A DNA stretch of 64,000 bases from JBFJKD01 sp038106145 (GCA_038106145.1 JAYODD010000007.1:81230-145229), one strand, 5' to 3'; counted from the first letter of the stretch, positions 46,075 through 56,020 are shown. Translations and numbers: made by a program. The notes: generated by a model from the sequence alone, not told the origin.

Positions 46075-47214
46075 ATGGCCTGGAATCAACCTGGTGGCGG
46101 CAAGGATCCCTGGGGCGGCGGCAATACGCCCCCCGAACTCGATCAGGCGCTACGTGAACTGAAAGAAAAATTTTCAGGAATTTTCGGTGGTGGTGGCAAA
46201 GGTGCGGGGGGCGACGGTCAGCCCGGCGGTGGCGGCTTTGCGTTTTTTGCCGGCGCTTTGCTGATGATTGCGCTTGTCTGGTCCCTGTTCGGCATATATC
46301 AGGTCGACGCCAAGGAAAAAGCCGTCATTCTGAGATTTGGGAAATATCTCGAAACGGTTGGGGATGGTCTGCACTGGAACCCGCCGTTGATTGACTCGCG
46401 TACGATAGTGCGGGTAACCGAGGAGCGCCAGTACCAGGTCAACGAAAAGATGCTGACGGAGGATGAAAACATTGTCGAACTGCCGTTGACGGTGCACTAC
46501 AACATTCGCGACGTAAAGGCGTTTGTCCTTGGCGTAAAGGAGCCGGAATTGAGTCTGCGCGAGGCGACCAACAGCGCCCTGCGTCATGTGGTGGGGAGCA
46601 GCAAGCTGGATGATGTGGTTTCCACCGGGCGGGAAAAGCTCGGCGACGACGTCGAGGCGCGGTTACAAAATTACCTGGATAACTACGGTACCGGGATTCA
46701 TATTATCAAAATCAACATTCAGGAAGCCAAGCCACCCACCGAAGTCAAAGCCGCCTACGATGATGTGATCAAGGCGCGCGAAGATCAGGAGCGGCTGGTG
46801 AATGAGGCTCAGGCCTATGCCAACGGCATTATTCCAGAGGCGCGGGGGCGGGCCCAGCGGGTGATAGAGGAAGCAACCGCGTATCAATCCCGGGTGGTGG
46901 CGGAGGCCGAGGGCGAGGCGCAGCGTTTTGAAAAATTACTCGGCGAGTATCGCAAGGCGCCTGAGGTTACCCGGCAGCGCCTCTATCTCGAAGCGGTGCA
47001 GAAGGTGATGTCCAGCAGTACCAAGGTGATGGTGGATGTCGACGGTGGCAATAATATGCTGTATTTGCCGCTGGATAAGATGCTCTCCCAGCAACCGGCG
47101 GGCGGCACGCCCCAGAGGTCGCTGTCGGCGTCGGATATCAGCGTTATCGCCGATGAGGTAATTGACAAATTACGCCGGCAACCTGCTGCAACACCCCGTC
47201 GGGAGGTACGCTAG
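46075..47214 (+). CDS. hflK: Membrane protease regulator HflK
   Basis: SPFH/stomatin-type protein that with HflC forms a periplasmic cage around FtsH. The 379-residue protein has a Gly-rich cytosolic N-terminus, one transmembrane helix at about 62-82 (FFAGALLMIALVWSLFGIY), and a long periplasmic SPFH domain with coiled coil (QAYANGIIPEARGRAQR). Its stop overlaps the hflC start. Confidence 0.95.
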   Translation: MAWNQPGGGKDPWGGGNTPPELDQALRELKEKFSGIFGGGGKGAGGDGQPGGGGFAFFAGALLMIALVWSLFGIYQVDAKEKAVILRFGKYLETVGDGLHWNPPLIDSRTIVRVTEERQYQVNEKMLTEDENIVELPLTVHYNIRDVKAFVLGVKEPELSLREATNSALRHVVGSSKLDDVVSTGREKLGDDVEARLQNYLDNYGTGIHIIKINIQEAKPPTEVKAAYDDVIKAREDQERLVNEAQAYANGIIPEARGRAQRVIEEATAYQSRVVAEAEGEAQRFEKLLGEYRKAPEVTRQRLYLEAVQKVMSSSTKVMVDVDGGNNMLYLPLDKMLSQQPAGGTPQRSLSASDISVIADEVIDKLRRQPAATPRREVR

Positions 47215-48086
47215 TGAATTCTAAATTTTCTACCTATGTAATGTTCACTGCGCTGTTGGCGATAGCTCTGAACAGCACCTTGTTCGTGGTGATGGAAACG
47301 GAACGGGCCGTCAAGTTGCGTTTTGGCCGGATCATTGAGGCGGATATCGGCCCCGGGTTGCACTACAAATTACCCTTTGCCGACAAAGTGCGTAAATTCG
47401 ACGCCCGGGTTTTGACATTGGACGCGGAACCGAAAAGTTTTTTTACGGTGGAAAAAAAGCGGTTGATCGTCGATTCGTTTACCAAGTGGCGGATTATCGA
47501 CGTGGAGACCTATTACAAGGCTACCGGCGGCGATGAAGTAGTGGCCCACAGTCGCCTCGCGGATCGAGTGAACGATGGACTGCGTAACCAGTTAGGCACG
47601 CGCACTCTGCACGAAGCGGTCTCCGGCGAGCGCGATTTGCTGATGAAAAATATTACCGATGAGCTTAACCAGTCGGTGTCGTCATCGCTGGGGGTCCAAG
47701 TGGTGGATGTGCGCGTCAAGGGCATCGACCTGCCCCCCGAGGTGAGTGACGCGGTGTACCGGCGCATGACGGCGGAGCGTGAAAAAGAAGCGCGGGAACT
47801 GCGTTCCAAGGGCCTTGAGGCGGCGGAGCGGGTGCGCGCCGATGCCGACCGCCAGGAAATCATTATTAAGGCCAATGCCTACAAACAGGCCGAACTATTG
47901 CGCGGTGACGGCGACGCCATTGCCACCGGAATCTACGCGGCGGCGTATAGCAAGGATCCGGAATTTTACGCGTTTACCCGTAGTCTGGGCGCCTATCGCG
48001 AAGCGTTTAACAATAAGAGCGACGTCTTGCTGGTGGAGCCGGATAGCGATTTTTTCCGTTATTTGACAAGCCAAAAGGGTCGGTGA
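47214..48086 (+). CDS. hflC: Membrane protease regulator HflC
   Basis: Partner of HflK, 290 residues, with an N-terminal membrane anchor (YVMFTALLAIALNSTLFVVM) and an SPFH domain; EREKEARELRSKGLEAAERV forms the coiled coil. The GTG at 47214 shares its first base with the hflK TAG stop (TAGTG). A strong terminator follows 48 bp later. Confidence 0.95.
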   Translation: MNSKFSTYVMFTALLAIALNSTLFVVMETERAVKLRFGRIIEADIGPGLHYKLPFADKVRKFDARVLTLDAEPKSFFTVEKKRLIVDSFTKWRIIDVETYYKATGGDEVVAHSRLADRVNDGLRNQLGTRTLHEAVSGERDLLMKNITDELNQSVSSSLGVQVVDVRVKGIDLPPEVSDAVYRRMTAEREKEARELRSKGLEAAERVRADADRQEIIIKANAYKQAELLRGDGDAIATGIYAAAYSKDPEFYAFTRSLGAYREAFNNKSDVLLVEPDSDFFRYLTSQKGR

Positions 48087-48133
48087 CAGGCAAAAAAAAT
48101 GCGGCACCTGAACGGCTAAGCTGGTAGAATTTC

Positions 48134-48158
48134 AAAACCGGGGAGACCCGGTTTTTTT
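48134..48158 (+). terminator. Terminator of the nnr-hflC gene set
   Basis: AAAACCGGG-GAGA-CCCGGTTTT with a continuing T-run. A GAGA tetraloop and nine base pairs make it a strong intrinsic terminator between hflC and the DUF2065-hisZ-purA unit. Confidence 0.9.
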
Positions 48159-48314
48159 GTGGTTTGAAGAAGCCTCGGGAACGGCCAGCAGGCTTGCTGT
48201 CGCGGAGTGGGTCTGGCGCGACTTGTTGGCGCCAACCAGGCGTCGCGGCTCGGCTGGGATAGTTGCCGGCGCAGCGGTGAGCGGTTTCGGGCGAGTGAGG
48301 CTCAGGTGATTCTT

Positions 48315-48500
48315 ATGTGGCAGGATTTGGGTGCAGCGCTATGCCTGGTCTTGGTCATCGAAGGGGTGATGCCGTTCGTTGCTCCCCGACGTTGGCGCGG
48401 CGCGGCTTATCTGTTGTCCCAACTGGAAGATCGCGCGCTGCGCATGGCTGGTCTATGTAGCATGCTACTGGGCGCTGGCCTGCTTTTTCTGGTCAGGTAA
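48315..48500 (+). CDS. DUF2065 (YjeT-type) small membrane protein
   Basis: A 61-residue protein with two hydrophobic helices (LGAALCLVLVIEGVMPFVAP and MAGLCSMLLGAGLLFLV), matching YjeT-like DUF2065 proteins found between hflC and purA in gammaproteobacteria. The ATG at 48315 (MWQDLGAAL) has an AGGTGA site; longer upstream frame is not conserved. Function unknown. Confidence 0.85.
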   Translation: MWQDLGAALCLVLVIEGVMPFVAPRRWRGAAYLLSQLEDRALRMAGLCSMLLGAGLLFLVR

Positions 48501-48532
48501 GATGGTTACGCAGTTTCTCAATGGAGAACGTT

Positions 48533-49723
48533 ATGGCCGGAGTTGAACGCTGGTTGTTGCCCGATGGCATAGCGGAAATTCTTCCCAATCGGGCGCTGGG
48601 AGTAGAGCGCCTGCGCCGTCGCCTGCTCGATCTGTACCACAGTTGGGGCTACGATCTGGTGATTCCACCGCTGGCGGAATTCACCGACTCCCTGCTCAGC
48701 GGGTCTGGTTCAGATCTGGAGTTGATGACCTTTAAAATCACCGACCAGGTCAGTGGCCGCACCATGGGGGTGCGCGCAGACATCACCCCGCAGGTGGCGC
48801 GCATGGATGCCCACAGTCTGCGCCGCGCTGGCCCCAATCGCTTGTGTTATGCCGGGCAGGTGTTATATACCCGCGCGCGTCAACCGTTGGCTTCCCGCTC
48901 CCCCCTGCAGGTGGGCGTGGAACTGTTCGGCGAAGACGGGTTGGGTGCCGACGAGGAAGTTATCGCATTGATGGTTGAAACCCTGCGCACCGCAGGCATC
49001 AACGGCGCGGTACTGTGCCTTGGTCACGTGGGTATTTACCGCGGCCTTGAGGAGTGCGCCGAACTTAGCGTGGAACAGCGCGGGGAATTGTTTCAGTTGC
49101 TGCAAAGTAAAGCATCGAGTCTCGCGGCGTGGCTGGAAAACAATGTTCGCGACGTGGAAATTCGTAAAGCCCTCGCTGCACTGCCCGATCTGGCCGGAGG
49201 TCTGAATGTGCTGGAACAGGCGCGTGCGGCTCTCGAGAACGCACCGGCTGAAGTGGGTGCGGCGCTGGACGAATTAACGGCGGTACTGGCGGCAATCCAG
49301 GTCCGCTTTCCCGCGATCACGTTGTCTGTGGATTTGGCGGAATTGCGGGGCTATCACTATCACACCGGCATTGTGTTCGCCGCGTTTGCGCCGGGGACCA
49401 GCGAGGCGTTGGGCAACGGCGGCCGCTACGACCACATTGGCGAAGCATTCGGGCGTTCCCGTCCGGCCACGGGGTTTGGCGCCGACCTGGAAACCCTGGC
49501 GGCATTGGCGAACGACGCACAGACTATCGCTTGCGGTATTTACGTACCCCACAGCGAGGCATTGGCGGTAGTTGCCGAGGTTGCCCGTTTGCGGCCAAGC
49601 GGTGAGCGGGTGGTATGCGGTTTTGCGGGGCAAATGCCGGATTATCAGGAACTCCACTGCGATCGCGAACTGGTCCTCGGTGCGGATGGACAAATACAAA
49701 TTAACCCGGTAAAGCCACATTAA
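48533..49723 (+). CDS. hisZ: ATP phosphoribosyltransferase regulatory subunit HisZ
   Basis: HisRS-like paralogue without tRNA-charging activity that regulates short-form HisG. The 396-residue protein keeps class II synthetase motif 2-like segments (RADITPQVARMDAHSL, RLCYAGQVLYTR) and GGRYDHIGEAFG but lacks the anticodon-binding domain. ATG 48533 (MAGVERWLLPDG) has GGAG at good spacing; ATG 48521 contains that site. Its presence implies a short HisG elsewhere in the genome. Confidence 0.95.
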   Translation: MAGVERWLLPDGIAEILPNRALGVERLRRRLLDLYHSWGYDLVIPPLAEFTDSLLSGSGSDLELMTFKITDQVSGRTMGVRADITPQVARMDAHSLRRAGPNRLCYAGQVLYTRARQPLASRSPLQVGVELFGEDGLGADEEVIALMVETLRTAGINGAVLCLGHVGIYRGLEECAELSVEQRGELFQLLQSKASSLAAWLENNVRDVEIRKALAALPDLAGGLNVLEQARAALENAPAEVGAALDELTAVLAAIQVRFPAITLSVDLAELRGYHYHTGIVFAAFAPGTSEALGNGGRYDHIGEAFGRSRPATGFGADLETLAALANDAQTIACGIYVPHSEALAVVAEVARLRPSGERVVCGFAGQMPDYQELHCDRELVLGADGQIQINPVKPH

Positions 49724-49801
49724 AGCCGGCTGTGGACGCCCTATATGCGGCAGCAGCGGTAAATAATTGTGTGCGAAATATAGAGGTAAAGAGACAGCGA
49801 T

Positions 49802-51097
49802 ATGGGTAGAAATGTGGTGGTGCTGGGTACTCAGTGGGGCGATGAGGGTAAGGGCAAGATCGTCGATCTGCTGACCGATAAGGCGTCGATCGTCGCGCGG
49901 TTTCAGGGCGGGCACAACGCCGGACACACCCTGGTGATCGACGGCAAGAAAACGGTGCTGCATCTGATACCCTCTGGCGTTTTGCGCGACGACGTCTCCT
50001 GTCTGATCGGTAACGGTGTGGTGCTCTCCCCCGAGGCGCTGCTAACGGAGATGCGCGAGTTGGAGGCACAGGGCGTGCCGGTGCGCGAACGACTTGGCAT
50101 TTCGGCGGCCTGCCCGCTTATTTTGCCCCATCATGTGGCCCTCGATCAGGCACGGGAAACGGCCCGCGGCAAGGACAAGATTGGCACTACTGGTCGTGGT
50201 ATCGGCCCTGCTTACGAAGACAAGGTGGCCCGGCGTGGATTGCGCCTGGGGGATTTGTTTAATCTCGATCGTTTTGGCGAACGCTTGCGGGAGGTGCTCG
50301 ACTATCACAACTTCGTACTCACCGGATATTACGGGTGCGAGGCCGTGGATTTGGGTAAAACCCTTGCCAGCGCGGCGGAGTGGGCGGAGCTGCTGCGACC
50401 GTTAACCCGGGACGTTACCAGTTTGCTGCACGATGCGCGGGCGGCCGGTCGCAATATATTATTCGAGGGTGCCCAGGGTTCCCTGCTGGATATCGATCAC
50501 GGCACCTATCCCTATGTGACATCTTCCAATACCACCGCGGGTGGCACCGCCACCGGCAGTGGTTTCGGACCGCTGTATCTGGATTATGTGCTGGGTATCA
50601 CCAAGGCCTACACCACGCGGGTCGGCTCAGGACCGTTCCCCACCGAATTATTTTGCGCAGTGGGCCAGCGGCTGGCACAACGTGGTCACGAATTTGGCGC
50701 AACCACCGGGCGGGCGCGGCGCTGTGGATGGTTTGATGCTGTGGCCGCGCGCCAGGCGGTGCAGATCAACAGTGTATCGGGCTTGTGTCTGACCAAGCTG
50801 GACGTACTGGATGGCCTCGACACCATCAATATCTGTCGCGGCTATCGCAATGCACAGGGGGAGGAAATAAGCACCGCGCTGCACCACGCGGACGACTACG
50901 AAAATCTGAGCCCGATCTACGAAACCCTGCCCGGTTGGCAGGAATCTACTCTGGGCAAGCGTTCCCTCGCCGAATTGCCTGACAATGCGCGGGCCTATAT
51001 CGCCCATATCGAGGATGTGGTTGGCGTACCCATCGATATTGTCTCCACGGGACCGGAGCGCACCGAAACTATCGTCCTGCGCCATCCGTTTGGTTAG
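49802..51097 (+). CDS. purA: Adenylosuccinate synthetase
   Basis: GTP-dependent conversion of IMP and aspartate to adenylosuccinate in AMP synthesis. The 431-residue protein has GTQWGDEGKGKIVD, GGHNAGHT, GTTGRGIGPAYEDK and the GTYPYVTSSNTTAGG segment. Normal length; downstream of hisZ. Confidence 0.97.
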   Translation: MGRNVVVLGTQWGDEGKGKIVDLLTDKASIVARFQGGHNAGHTLVIDGKKTVLHLIPSGVLRDDVSCLIGNGVVLSPEALLTEMRELEAQGVPVRERLGISAACPLILPHHVALDQARETARGKDKIGTTGRGIGPAYEDKVARRGLRLGDLFNLDRFGERLREVLDYHNFVLTGYYGCEAVDLGKTLASAAEWAELLRPLTRDVTSLLHDARAAGRNILFEGAQGSLLDIDHGTYPYVTSSNTTAGGTATGSGFGPLYLDYVLGITKAYTTRVGSGPFPTELFCAVGQRLAQRGHEFGATTGRARRCGWFDAVAARQAVQINSVSGLCLTKLDVLDGLDTINICRGYRNAQGEEISTALHHADDYENLSPIYETLPGWQESTLGKRSLAELPDNARAYIAHIEDVVGVPIDIVSTGPERTETIVLRHPFG

Positions 51098-51142
51098 CGC
51101 AAGGGGTTGCTGGGTGCGGGAGTTGCAACTCCGGGCCGGTGG

Positions 51143-53755
51143 TTATTTGTCTGCCCTGTTCGCCAGTTCTTTCAGTTGATACAGTTTTTCCAGCGCGTCC
51201 TTCGGCGAGAGCAGGTCGGGATTCAACTCGGCGAGCGCCGCGTGCACGCGCGCCGCACCCGGGTCGGCAAATAATTCTTCCTGGCGCGGCACGCTGGCGT
51301 CGTCGGCGACCGCGCCGTAATTAGTGATTTCCAGGCGTTGTAGTTCGCGGCGGGCGTTGGCAATCACCTCGTTGGGGATGCCGGCGAGTTTCGCTACCTG
51401 AATGCCGTAACTCTGGTTGGCTGGCCCCTCTTGCACGCTGTGTAGAAACACGATGTTGTCGTTGTACTCGCTGGCGTCGAGGTGCACATTGGCGATGCTG
51501 CCGATCTGCTCCGGCAGGGCGGTGAGCTCAAAATAGTGCGTGGCGAACAACGTGTAGGCGCTTATCCTTGTGGCCAGATAGGTGGCGCACGCCCAGGCCA
51601 GGGACAGGCCGTCAAAGGTGCTGGTGCCGCGCCCAATTTCGTCCATTAGCACCAGGCTGCGGGCGGTGGCATTGTGCAAAATGGTGGCAGCCTCGGTCAT
51701 TTCCACCATAAAGGTCGAGCGCCCTCCGGCGAGATCGTCGGACGAGCCAATGCGGGTAAAGATGCGATCCACGGGACTCAGGGTGGCGCTCTCGGCGGGC
51801 ACAAAGCTACCGACGTGAGCCAGCAGCACAATCAGCGCCGTCTGGCGCATATAGGTGGATTTGCCGCCCATATTGGGCCCGGTAATGATCAGCATTTTAC
51901 GCTCCCGGTCCAGTTGCAGGTCGTTGGCGACAAAGGGTGTATCGAGCACCTGCTCGACCACCAGATGGCGACCGCCGCGAATCTGGATACCGGCGCCTTC
52001 GACAATATTGGCTGCGGTCAGCCGCAGGGTATGCGCCCGTTCCGCAAGATTGGCGAGCACGTCGATGGTGGCGATGGCGGCGGCGCAGGTCTGTAGAGCG
52101 GCGAGTTGCCCGGCGATTAACTCCACCAGTTCTTCATACAATGCTTTTTCCCGACTCAGGGATCGGCTGCGGGCGCTCAGGGCCTTGTCTTCGAAGCTCT
52201 TGAGTTCAGGCGTGATGTAGCGCTCTGCATTTTTCAGTGTTTGGCGGCGCACATATTCGACCGGAGCCTGGCCGCTCTGCGCTCTGCTGATTTCGATGTA
52301 ATAGCCGTGCACCCGGTTGTAGCCGACTTTCAGCGTACTGATCCCGGTGCGTTGTTTTTCACTTTCTTCCAGTGCTAGTAGATAGTCGCCAGCGTTGTCA
52401 CTGATCGCACGCAGCTCATCCAAGTCCGCGTCGTAGCCAGGGGCGATGACGCCGCCATCACGCACCACGGCGGGGGGATTGTCCACCAGGGCACGTTGCA
52501 GAACGGCTTCCAGATCGGGGAAGCTGGCTGCCTGTTCGCGCAGCTCCCCAATATAATTATTGGTAATAGGGGCGAGTATCTGGCGCACAACAGGCAGGGC
52601 GGCGAGGGAATCCCGCAAACGGGTCAGGTCGCGGGGGCGCGCGGAACGCAAAGCGATGCGGCCCAGAATACGTTCCATGTCGCCGATGTCCTGAAGCGCA
52701 CCAACGAGGGGTTCGTAGTGGTAATTTTCGAGCAGCACCGACACCGCCGCGCGGCGGTGATTGATGGCGCCTGGCTGGCTGAGTGGCCGGTTGAGCCAGC
52801 GGCGCAGCAAGCGGCTGCCCATGGCGGTGGTGGTGTTGTCCATCACTGCGAGCAGGGTGTGCTGATCCTGACCGGTCAAACTGGTATCCAGTTCCAGGTT
52901 GCGCCGGGTGGCGGCATCGAGAATCACACTGTCTTCGCGCCGCTCGTGGGCCAGTGCGCGAATATGCGGCAGAGCGCCCCGTTGTGTTTCCCGCGCGTAC
53001 TGCAACAGGCAACCCGCGGCGATGATGCCCAGCTCCATATCTTCGCAGCCAAATCCGGACAGATCCCGGGTGCCGAACTGGGCACTCAACTGACGGCGGG
53101 CGTTATCCAGATCAAACTCCCAGGGTGGTCGACGGCGCAGCCCCCGGTGTTTTTTGATACCCTCCGCAAGGGGTACATCCGGTGCTTCGAAGTCGTCGCT
53201 AATGAGTAATTCCGCCGGCCGCAGGCGCTCCAGTTCGCTACGCAATGCCTCAGCGCCGCTGACTTCGGCGATCAGAAAACGGCCACTGCCGATATCCAGC
53301 GTGGCGATACCGTAGCAGCGGATTGATTGCTGTTGACGTTGACTGAGTGCAACCAGCAGGTTGTCCCGCCGGTCGTCGAGTAATGCTTCGTCGCTGACAG
53401 TCCCCGGCGTGATAATACGCACCACTTCCCGCGCCACGGGGCCCTTGCTGGTGGCCGGGTCGCCAATCTGCTCGCAGATGGCGATCGATTCTCCGGCCTT
53501 GACCAGTTTGGCCAGGTAAGCGTCCACCGAGTGATAGGGAATGCCCGCCATGGGAACCGGTTGACCATCACTTTTGCCCCGCGCGGTGAGAGTGATGTCC
53601 ATTAACTGGGCAGCCTTGCGCGCGTCGTCGTAGAACAGTTCGTAAAAGTCGCCCATGCGGTAAAACAGCAGCTCATGGGGGTGCTGGGCCTTGATGCGCA
53701 AATACTGCTGCATCATCGGCGTGTGGGCGCTGATGGGTGTTTCGGGGGCTGACAT
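51143..53755 (-). CDS. mutS: DNA mismatch repair protein MutS
   Basis: Recognises mismatches and recruits MutL. The 870-residue protein has the mismatch-binding Phe-x-Glu (MGDFYELFYDDA), core and clamp domains, the Walker A GPNMGGKSTYMRQ, Walker B LVLMDEIGRGTSTFDG, and a C-terminal tetramerisation tail. Convergent with purA, divergent from pncC. Confidence 0.97.
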   Translation of the reverse strand: MSAPETPISAHTPMMQQYLRIKAQHPHELLFYRMGDFYELFYDDARKAAQLMDITLTARGKSDGQPVPMAGIPYHSVDAYLAKLVKAGESIAICEQIGDPATSKGPVAREVVRIITPGTVSDEALLDDRRDNLLVALSQRQQQSIRCYGIATLDIGSGRFLIAEVSGAEALRSELERLRPAELLISDDFEAPDVPLAEGIKKHRGLRRRPPWEFDLDNARRQLSAQFGTRDLSGFGCEDMELGIIAAGCLLQYARETQRGALPHIRALAHERREDSVILDAATRRNLELDTSLTGQDQHTLLAVMDNTTTAMGSRLLRRWLNRPLSQPGAINHRRAAVSVLLENYHYEPLVGALQDIGDMERILGRIALRSARPRDLTRLRDSLAALPVVRQILAPITNNYIGELREQAASFPDLEAVLQRALVDNPPAVVRDGGVIAPGYDADLDELRAISDNAGDYLLALEESEKQRTGISTLKVGYNRVHGYYIEISRAQSGQAPVEYVRRQTLKNAERYITPELKSFEDKALSARSRSLSREKALYEELVELIAGQLAALQTCAAAIATIDVLANLAERAHTLRLTAANIVEGAGIQIRGGRHLVVEQVLDTPFVANDLQLDRERKMLIITGPNMGGKSTYMRQTALIVLLAHVGSFVPAESATLSPVDRIFTRIGSSDDLAGGRSTFMVEMTEAATILHNATARSLVLMDEIGRGTSTFDGLSLAWACATYLATRISAYTLFATHYFELTALPEQIGSIANVHLDASEYNDNIVFLHSVQEGPANQSYGIQVAKLAGIPNEVIANARRELQRLEITNYGAVADDASVPRQEELFADPGAARVHAALAELNPDLLSPKDALEKLYQLKELANRADK

Positions 53756-53836
53756 AGGCGCTGATTCAAACCGCAGGTTGGCGGATTCTACGTGATTCGG
53801 CGCTGGTAATAAAACAGGGTTGCGGGGAGTTGCCGT

Positions 53837-54364
53837 GTGGCTTACCGTAGCGCGATGCTAACCGTTGACGAAGATAATCCGTATACCCTGGCGCAACGGC
53901 TGGGGGTGGAGTTGTTGCGTCGTGCCTGGACGGTGACCTGTGCGGAGTCCTGCACCGGCGGCGGGATTGCTCATGGGATTACTGCTGTGGCGGGTAGCTC
54001 CCAGTGGTTCAATGCCAGTTTTGTCACCTACAGCAACAGCGCCAAAGTTCAGTTGCTGGGTGTCGATGCGACGGTGCTGGCGGAGCACGGCGCGGTGAGC
54101 GAAGCGGTGGTGTGTGCGATGGCGCAGGGGGCGGCCCGCGCCGCCGCTGCGGACGTGGCGGTGGCGATCAGTGGTATCGCCGGTCCAGATGGGGGCAGCG
54201 CCGACAAGCCGGTGGGGACGGTGTGGCTGGCGTGGTTTGGGCCGATGGGTACGGTGGCGCGGCGCTGTCAATTTGAAGGTAACCGCGAACAGGTCAGGCA
54301 GCAGGCGATCACCGCTGGCCTGGCCGGTCTGGTGGCGCACATTGCCGGCCCCGATACTGTATAG
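53837..54364 (+). CDS. pncC: Nicotinamide-nucleotide amidohydrolase PncC (CinA C-terminal family)
   Basis: Deamidates nicotinamide mononucleotide to nicotinate mononucleotide in pyridine nucleotide salvage. The 175-residue protein has VTCAESCTGGGIAHGITAV with the catalytic Ser, VTYSNSAKVQLLGV and ISGIAGPDGGSADKPVGTVW. The GTG at 53837 has GGGGAG upstream; ATG 53855 is the alternative. Sits upstream of recA as in many gammaproteobacteria; the recA LexA box overlaps its last codons. Confidence 0.94.
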   Translation: MAYRSAMLTVDEDNPYTLAQRLGVELLRRAWTVTCAESCTGGGIAHGITAVAGSSQWFNASFVTYSNSAKVQLLGVDATVLAEHGAVSEAVVCAMAQGAARAAAADVAVAISGIAGPDGGSADKPVGTVWLAWFGPMGTVARRCQFEGNREQVRQQAITAGLAGLVAHIAGPDTV

Positions 54365-54372
54365 CTATACAG
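54357..54372 (+). promoter_or_regulatory. LexA (SOS) box of recA
   Basis: CTGTATAGCTATACAG is a perfect 16-bp palindrome fitting CTGT-N8-ACAG. It overlaps the stop codon of pncC, about 100 bp before recA. A likely promoter (TTGCCG, 18 bp, TATACA) has its -10 within the box, so LexA would block polymerase directly. Confidence 0.9.
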
Positions 54373-54418
54373 GGGTGTGAAATTGCGGTAAGCTCATTTG
54401 CGATGAGTTATCGAACGG

Positions 54419-54447
54419 CTCGGTCTGCGGTCTGACCGAGTATTTTT
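54419..54447 (+). terminator. Terminator-like hairpin in the recA leader
   Basis: CTCGGTC, an 8-nt loop, GACCGAG, then TATTTTTA. It lies between the LexA box and the recA ribosome site, 29 bp before the ATG. It can end read-through from pncC, but it would also lie in the recA transcript itself and could attenuate it. Confidence 0.65.
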
Positions 54448-54475
54448 ATCATATTTTTAGATGCGAGGTGTAAAA

Positions 54476-55543
54476 ATGGATCCCAATAAGGAAAAGGCGC
54501 TACAGGCGGCACTGGGACAAATTGAGCGCCAGTTTGGCAAGGGAACTGTGATGCGCATGGGGGATCGGGAACATGTGGCGATACCGAGTATTTCTTCCGG
54601 ATCCCTGGGTCTGGATATCGCCTTGGGTATCGGCGGTCTGCCGAAAGGACGTATAGTGGAAATTTACGGACCTGAGTCTTCCGGTAAAACCACCCTGACG
54701 CTGTCGGTAATCGCCGAAGCGCAACGGGCCGGAGGTACCTGTGCGTTTGTCGATGCGGAGCACGCCCTCGACCCCACCTACGCGGAAAAGCTCGGCGTCA
54801 ACGTGGACGATCTGATGTTGTCCCAACCCGATACCGGCGAGCAGGCGCTGGAAGTGACGGACATGCTGGTGCGCTCCGGCGCCATCGATGTGCTGGTGGT
54901 GGATTCCGTCGCGGCACTGACGCCGAAAGCGGAAATAGAAGGCGACATGGGTGATCACCATGTGGGGCTACAGGCGCGGCTGATGTCCCAGGCGTTGCGC
55001 AAACTGACCGGCAATATCAAGAACTCCAACTGCCTGGTGATCTTTATCAACCAGATTCGCATGAAAATTGGTGTCATGTTTGGTAACCCGGAGACCACCA
55101 CTGGCGGCAACGCGCTGAAGTTTTATTCGTCCGTCCGTCTCGATATTCGCCGTATCGGTGCGGTCAAGGAAGGGGAGGAAGTGGTCGGCAACGAAACCCG
55201 GGTGAAAGTGGTAAAAAACAAGGTTGCGCCGCCCTTTAAGCAAACTGAATTCCAGATTTTGTACGGCTCGGGTATCAACCGCCTCGGGGAGGTCATCGAT
55301 CTCGGGGTTAAATGCGGGTTGGTGGACAAGGCTGGCGCCTGGTACGCCTACAACGGGGATAAAATCGGCCAGGGTAAAAGCAACGCCTGTGAGTACCTGA
55401 AGGCCAACCCGGAGGTGGCGGCTGAAATCGAGGGCAAGATTCGCGAACAATTGCTGCCCCGGCCGGTCAAGAAGGACGCCGCAAAAAATGGTCAGGTCAG
55501 CCAGGATGGGCAGGTGGATGTGGAGGCGGGTAGCGAGGGGTGA
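54476..55543 (+). CDS. recA: Recombinase A
   Basis: Strand-exchange ATPase and co-protease for LexA. The 355-residue protein has the Walker A GPESSGKTTL, KAEIEGDMGDHHVGLQARLM, loop 2 region MKIGVMFGNPETTTGG and an acidic C-terminus. ATG 54476 (MDPNKEKALQAAL) has GAGGTG upstream; five extra in-frame codons before it are rejected. SOS-controlled. Confidence 0.98.
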   Translation: MDPNKEKALQAALGQIERQFGKGTVMRMGDREHVAIPSISSGSLGLDIALGIGGLPKGRIVEIYGPESSGKTTLTLSVIAEAQRAGGTCAFVDAEHALDPTYAEKLGVNVDDLMLSQPDTGEQALEVTDMLVRSGAIDVLVVDSVAALTPKAEIEGDMGDHHVGLQARLMSQALRKLTGNIKNSNCLVIFINQIRMKIGVMFGNPETTTGGNALKFYSSVRLDIRRIGAVKEGEEVVGNETRVKVVKNKVAPPFKQTEFQILYGSGINRLGEVIDLGVKCGLVDKAGAWYAYNGDKIGQGKSNACEYLKANPEVAAEIEGKIREQLLPRPVKKDAAKNGQVSQDGQVDVEAGSEG

Positions 55544-55567
55544 TCCGTACCTGCTGACGGCCCAGGG

Positions 55568-56020
55568 TTAGGGCGCGTCCTGAGCGCCAACCAGATTGGG
55601 TCCGTAAATTTCGATAAACTGGCGCGGCAGGCGCGCGGGTCGACCGGAGCTGATATTGATACAGACCAGTTGCCAGCGGCCGGTAAACAGGGTTTTTCCG
55701 TCCGCGTCGCGGACAATCTGAAAGCGGCGCTCCATGGTCAATTTCAGGTCTGACGTCACGAGCCAGGTGGCAACACTGAGCTGTTCGCCGGTAAACGCTG
55801 CTGCCAGATACTCGTAGTCGGCCCGGGTAATCGCCATGGCGCGATCCACATTTAACCAGTCCGCCATCGTCAACCCCAGGTGCGCCGAATGCCGCCAGGC
55901 GGTATCTTCACACCACTTTAAATAGGCGATATTGTTGACGTGTCCCAGGCCATCAATACTGCCCTCGTCAACCACGAGTTGTTGAATAAAAGGTTTGGGA
56001 TAGAGCCACGAAATTGGCAT
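55568..56020 (-). CDS. Acyl-CoA thioesterase, 4HBT/YbgC-like
   Basis: A 150-residue single hot-dog domain with the 4-hydroxybenzoyl-CoA thioesterase pattern (IDGLGHVNNIAYLKWCED, where Asp precedes the catalytic helix, and ITRADYEYLAAA). Substrate unknown. It is inserted in opposite orientation between recA and recX, its stop only 24 bp from the recA stop. Confidence 0.85.
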   Translation of the reverse strand: MPISWLYPKPFIQQLVVDEGSIDGLGHVNNIAYLKWCEDTAWRHSAHLGLTMADWLNVDRAMAITRADYEYLAAAFTGEQLSVATWLVTSDLKLTMERRFQIVRDADGKTLFTGRWQLVCINISSGRPARLPRQFIEIYGPNLVGAQDAP

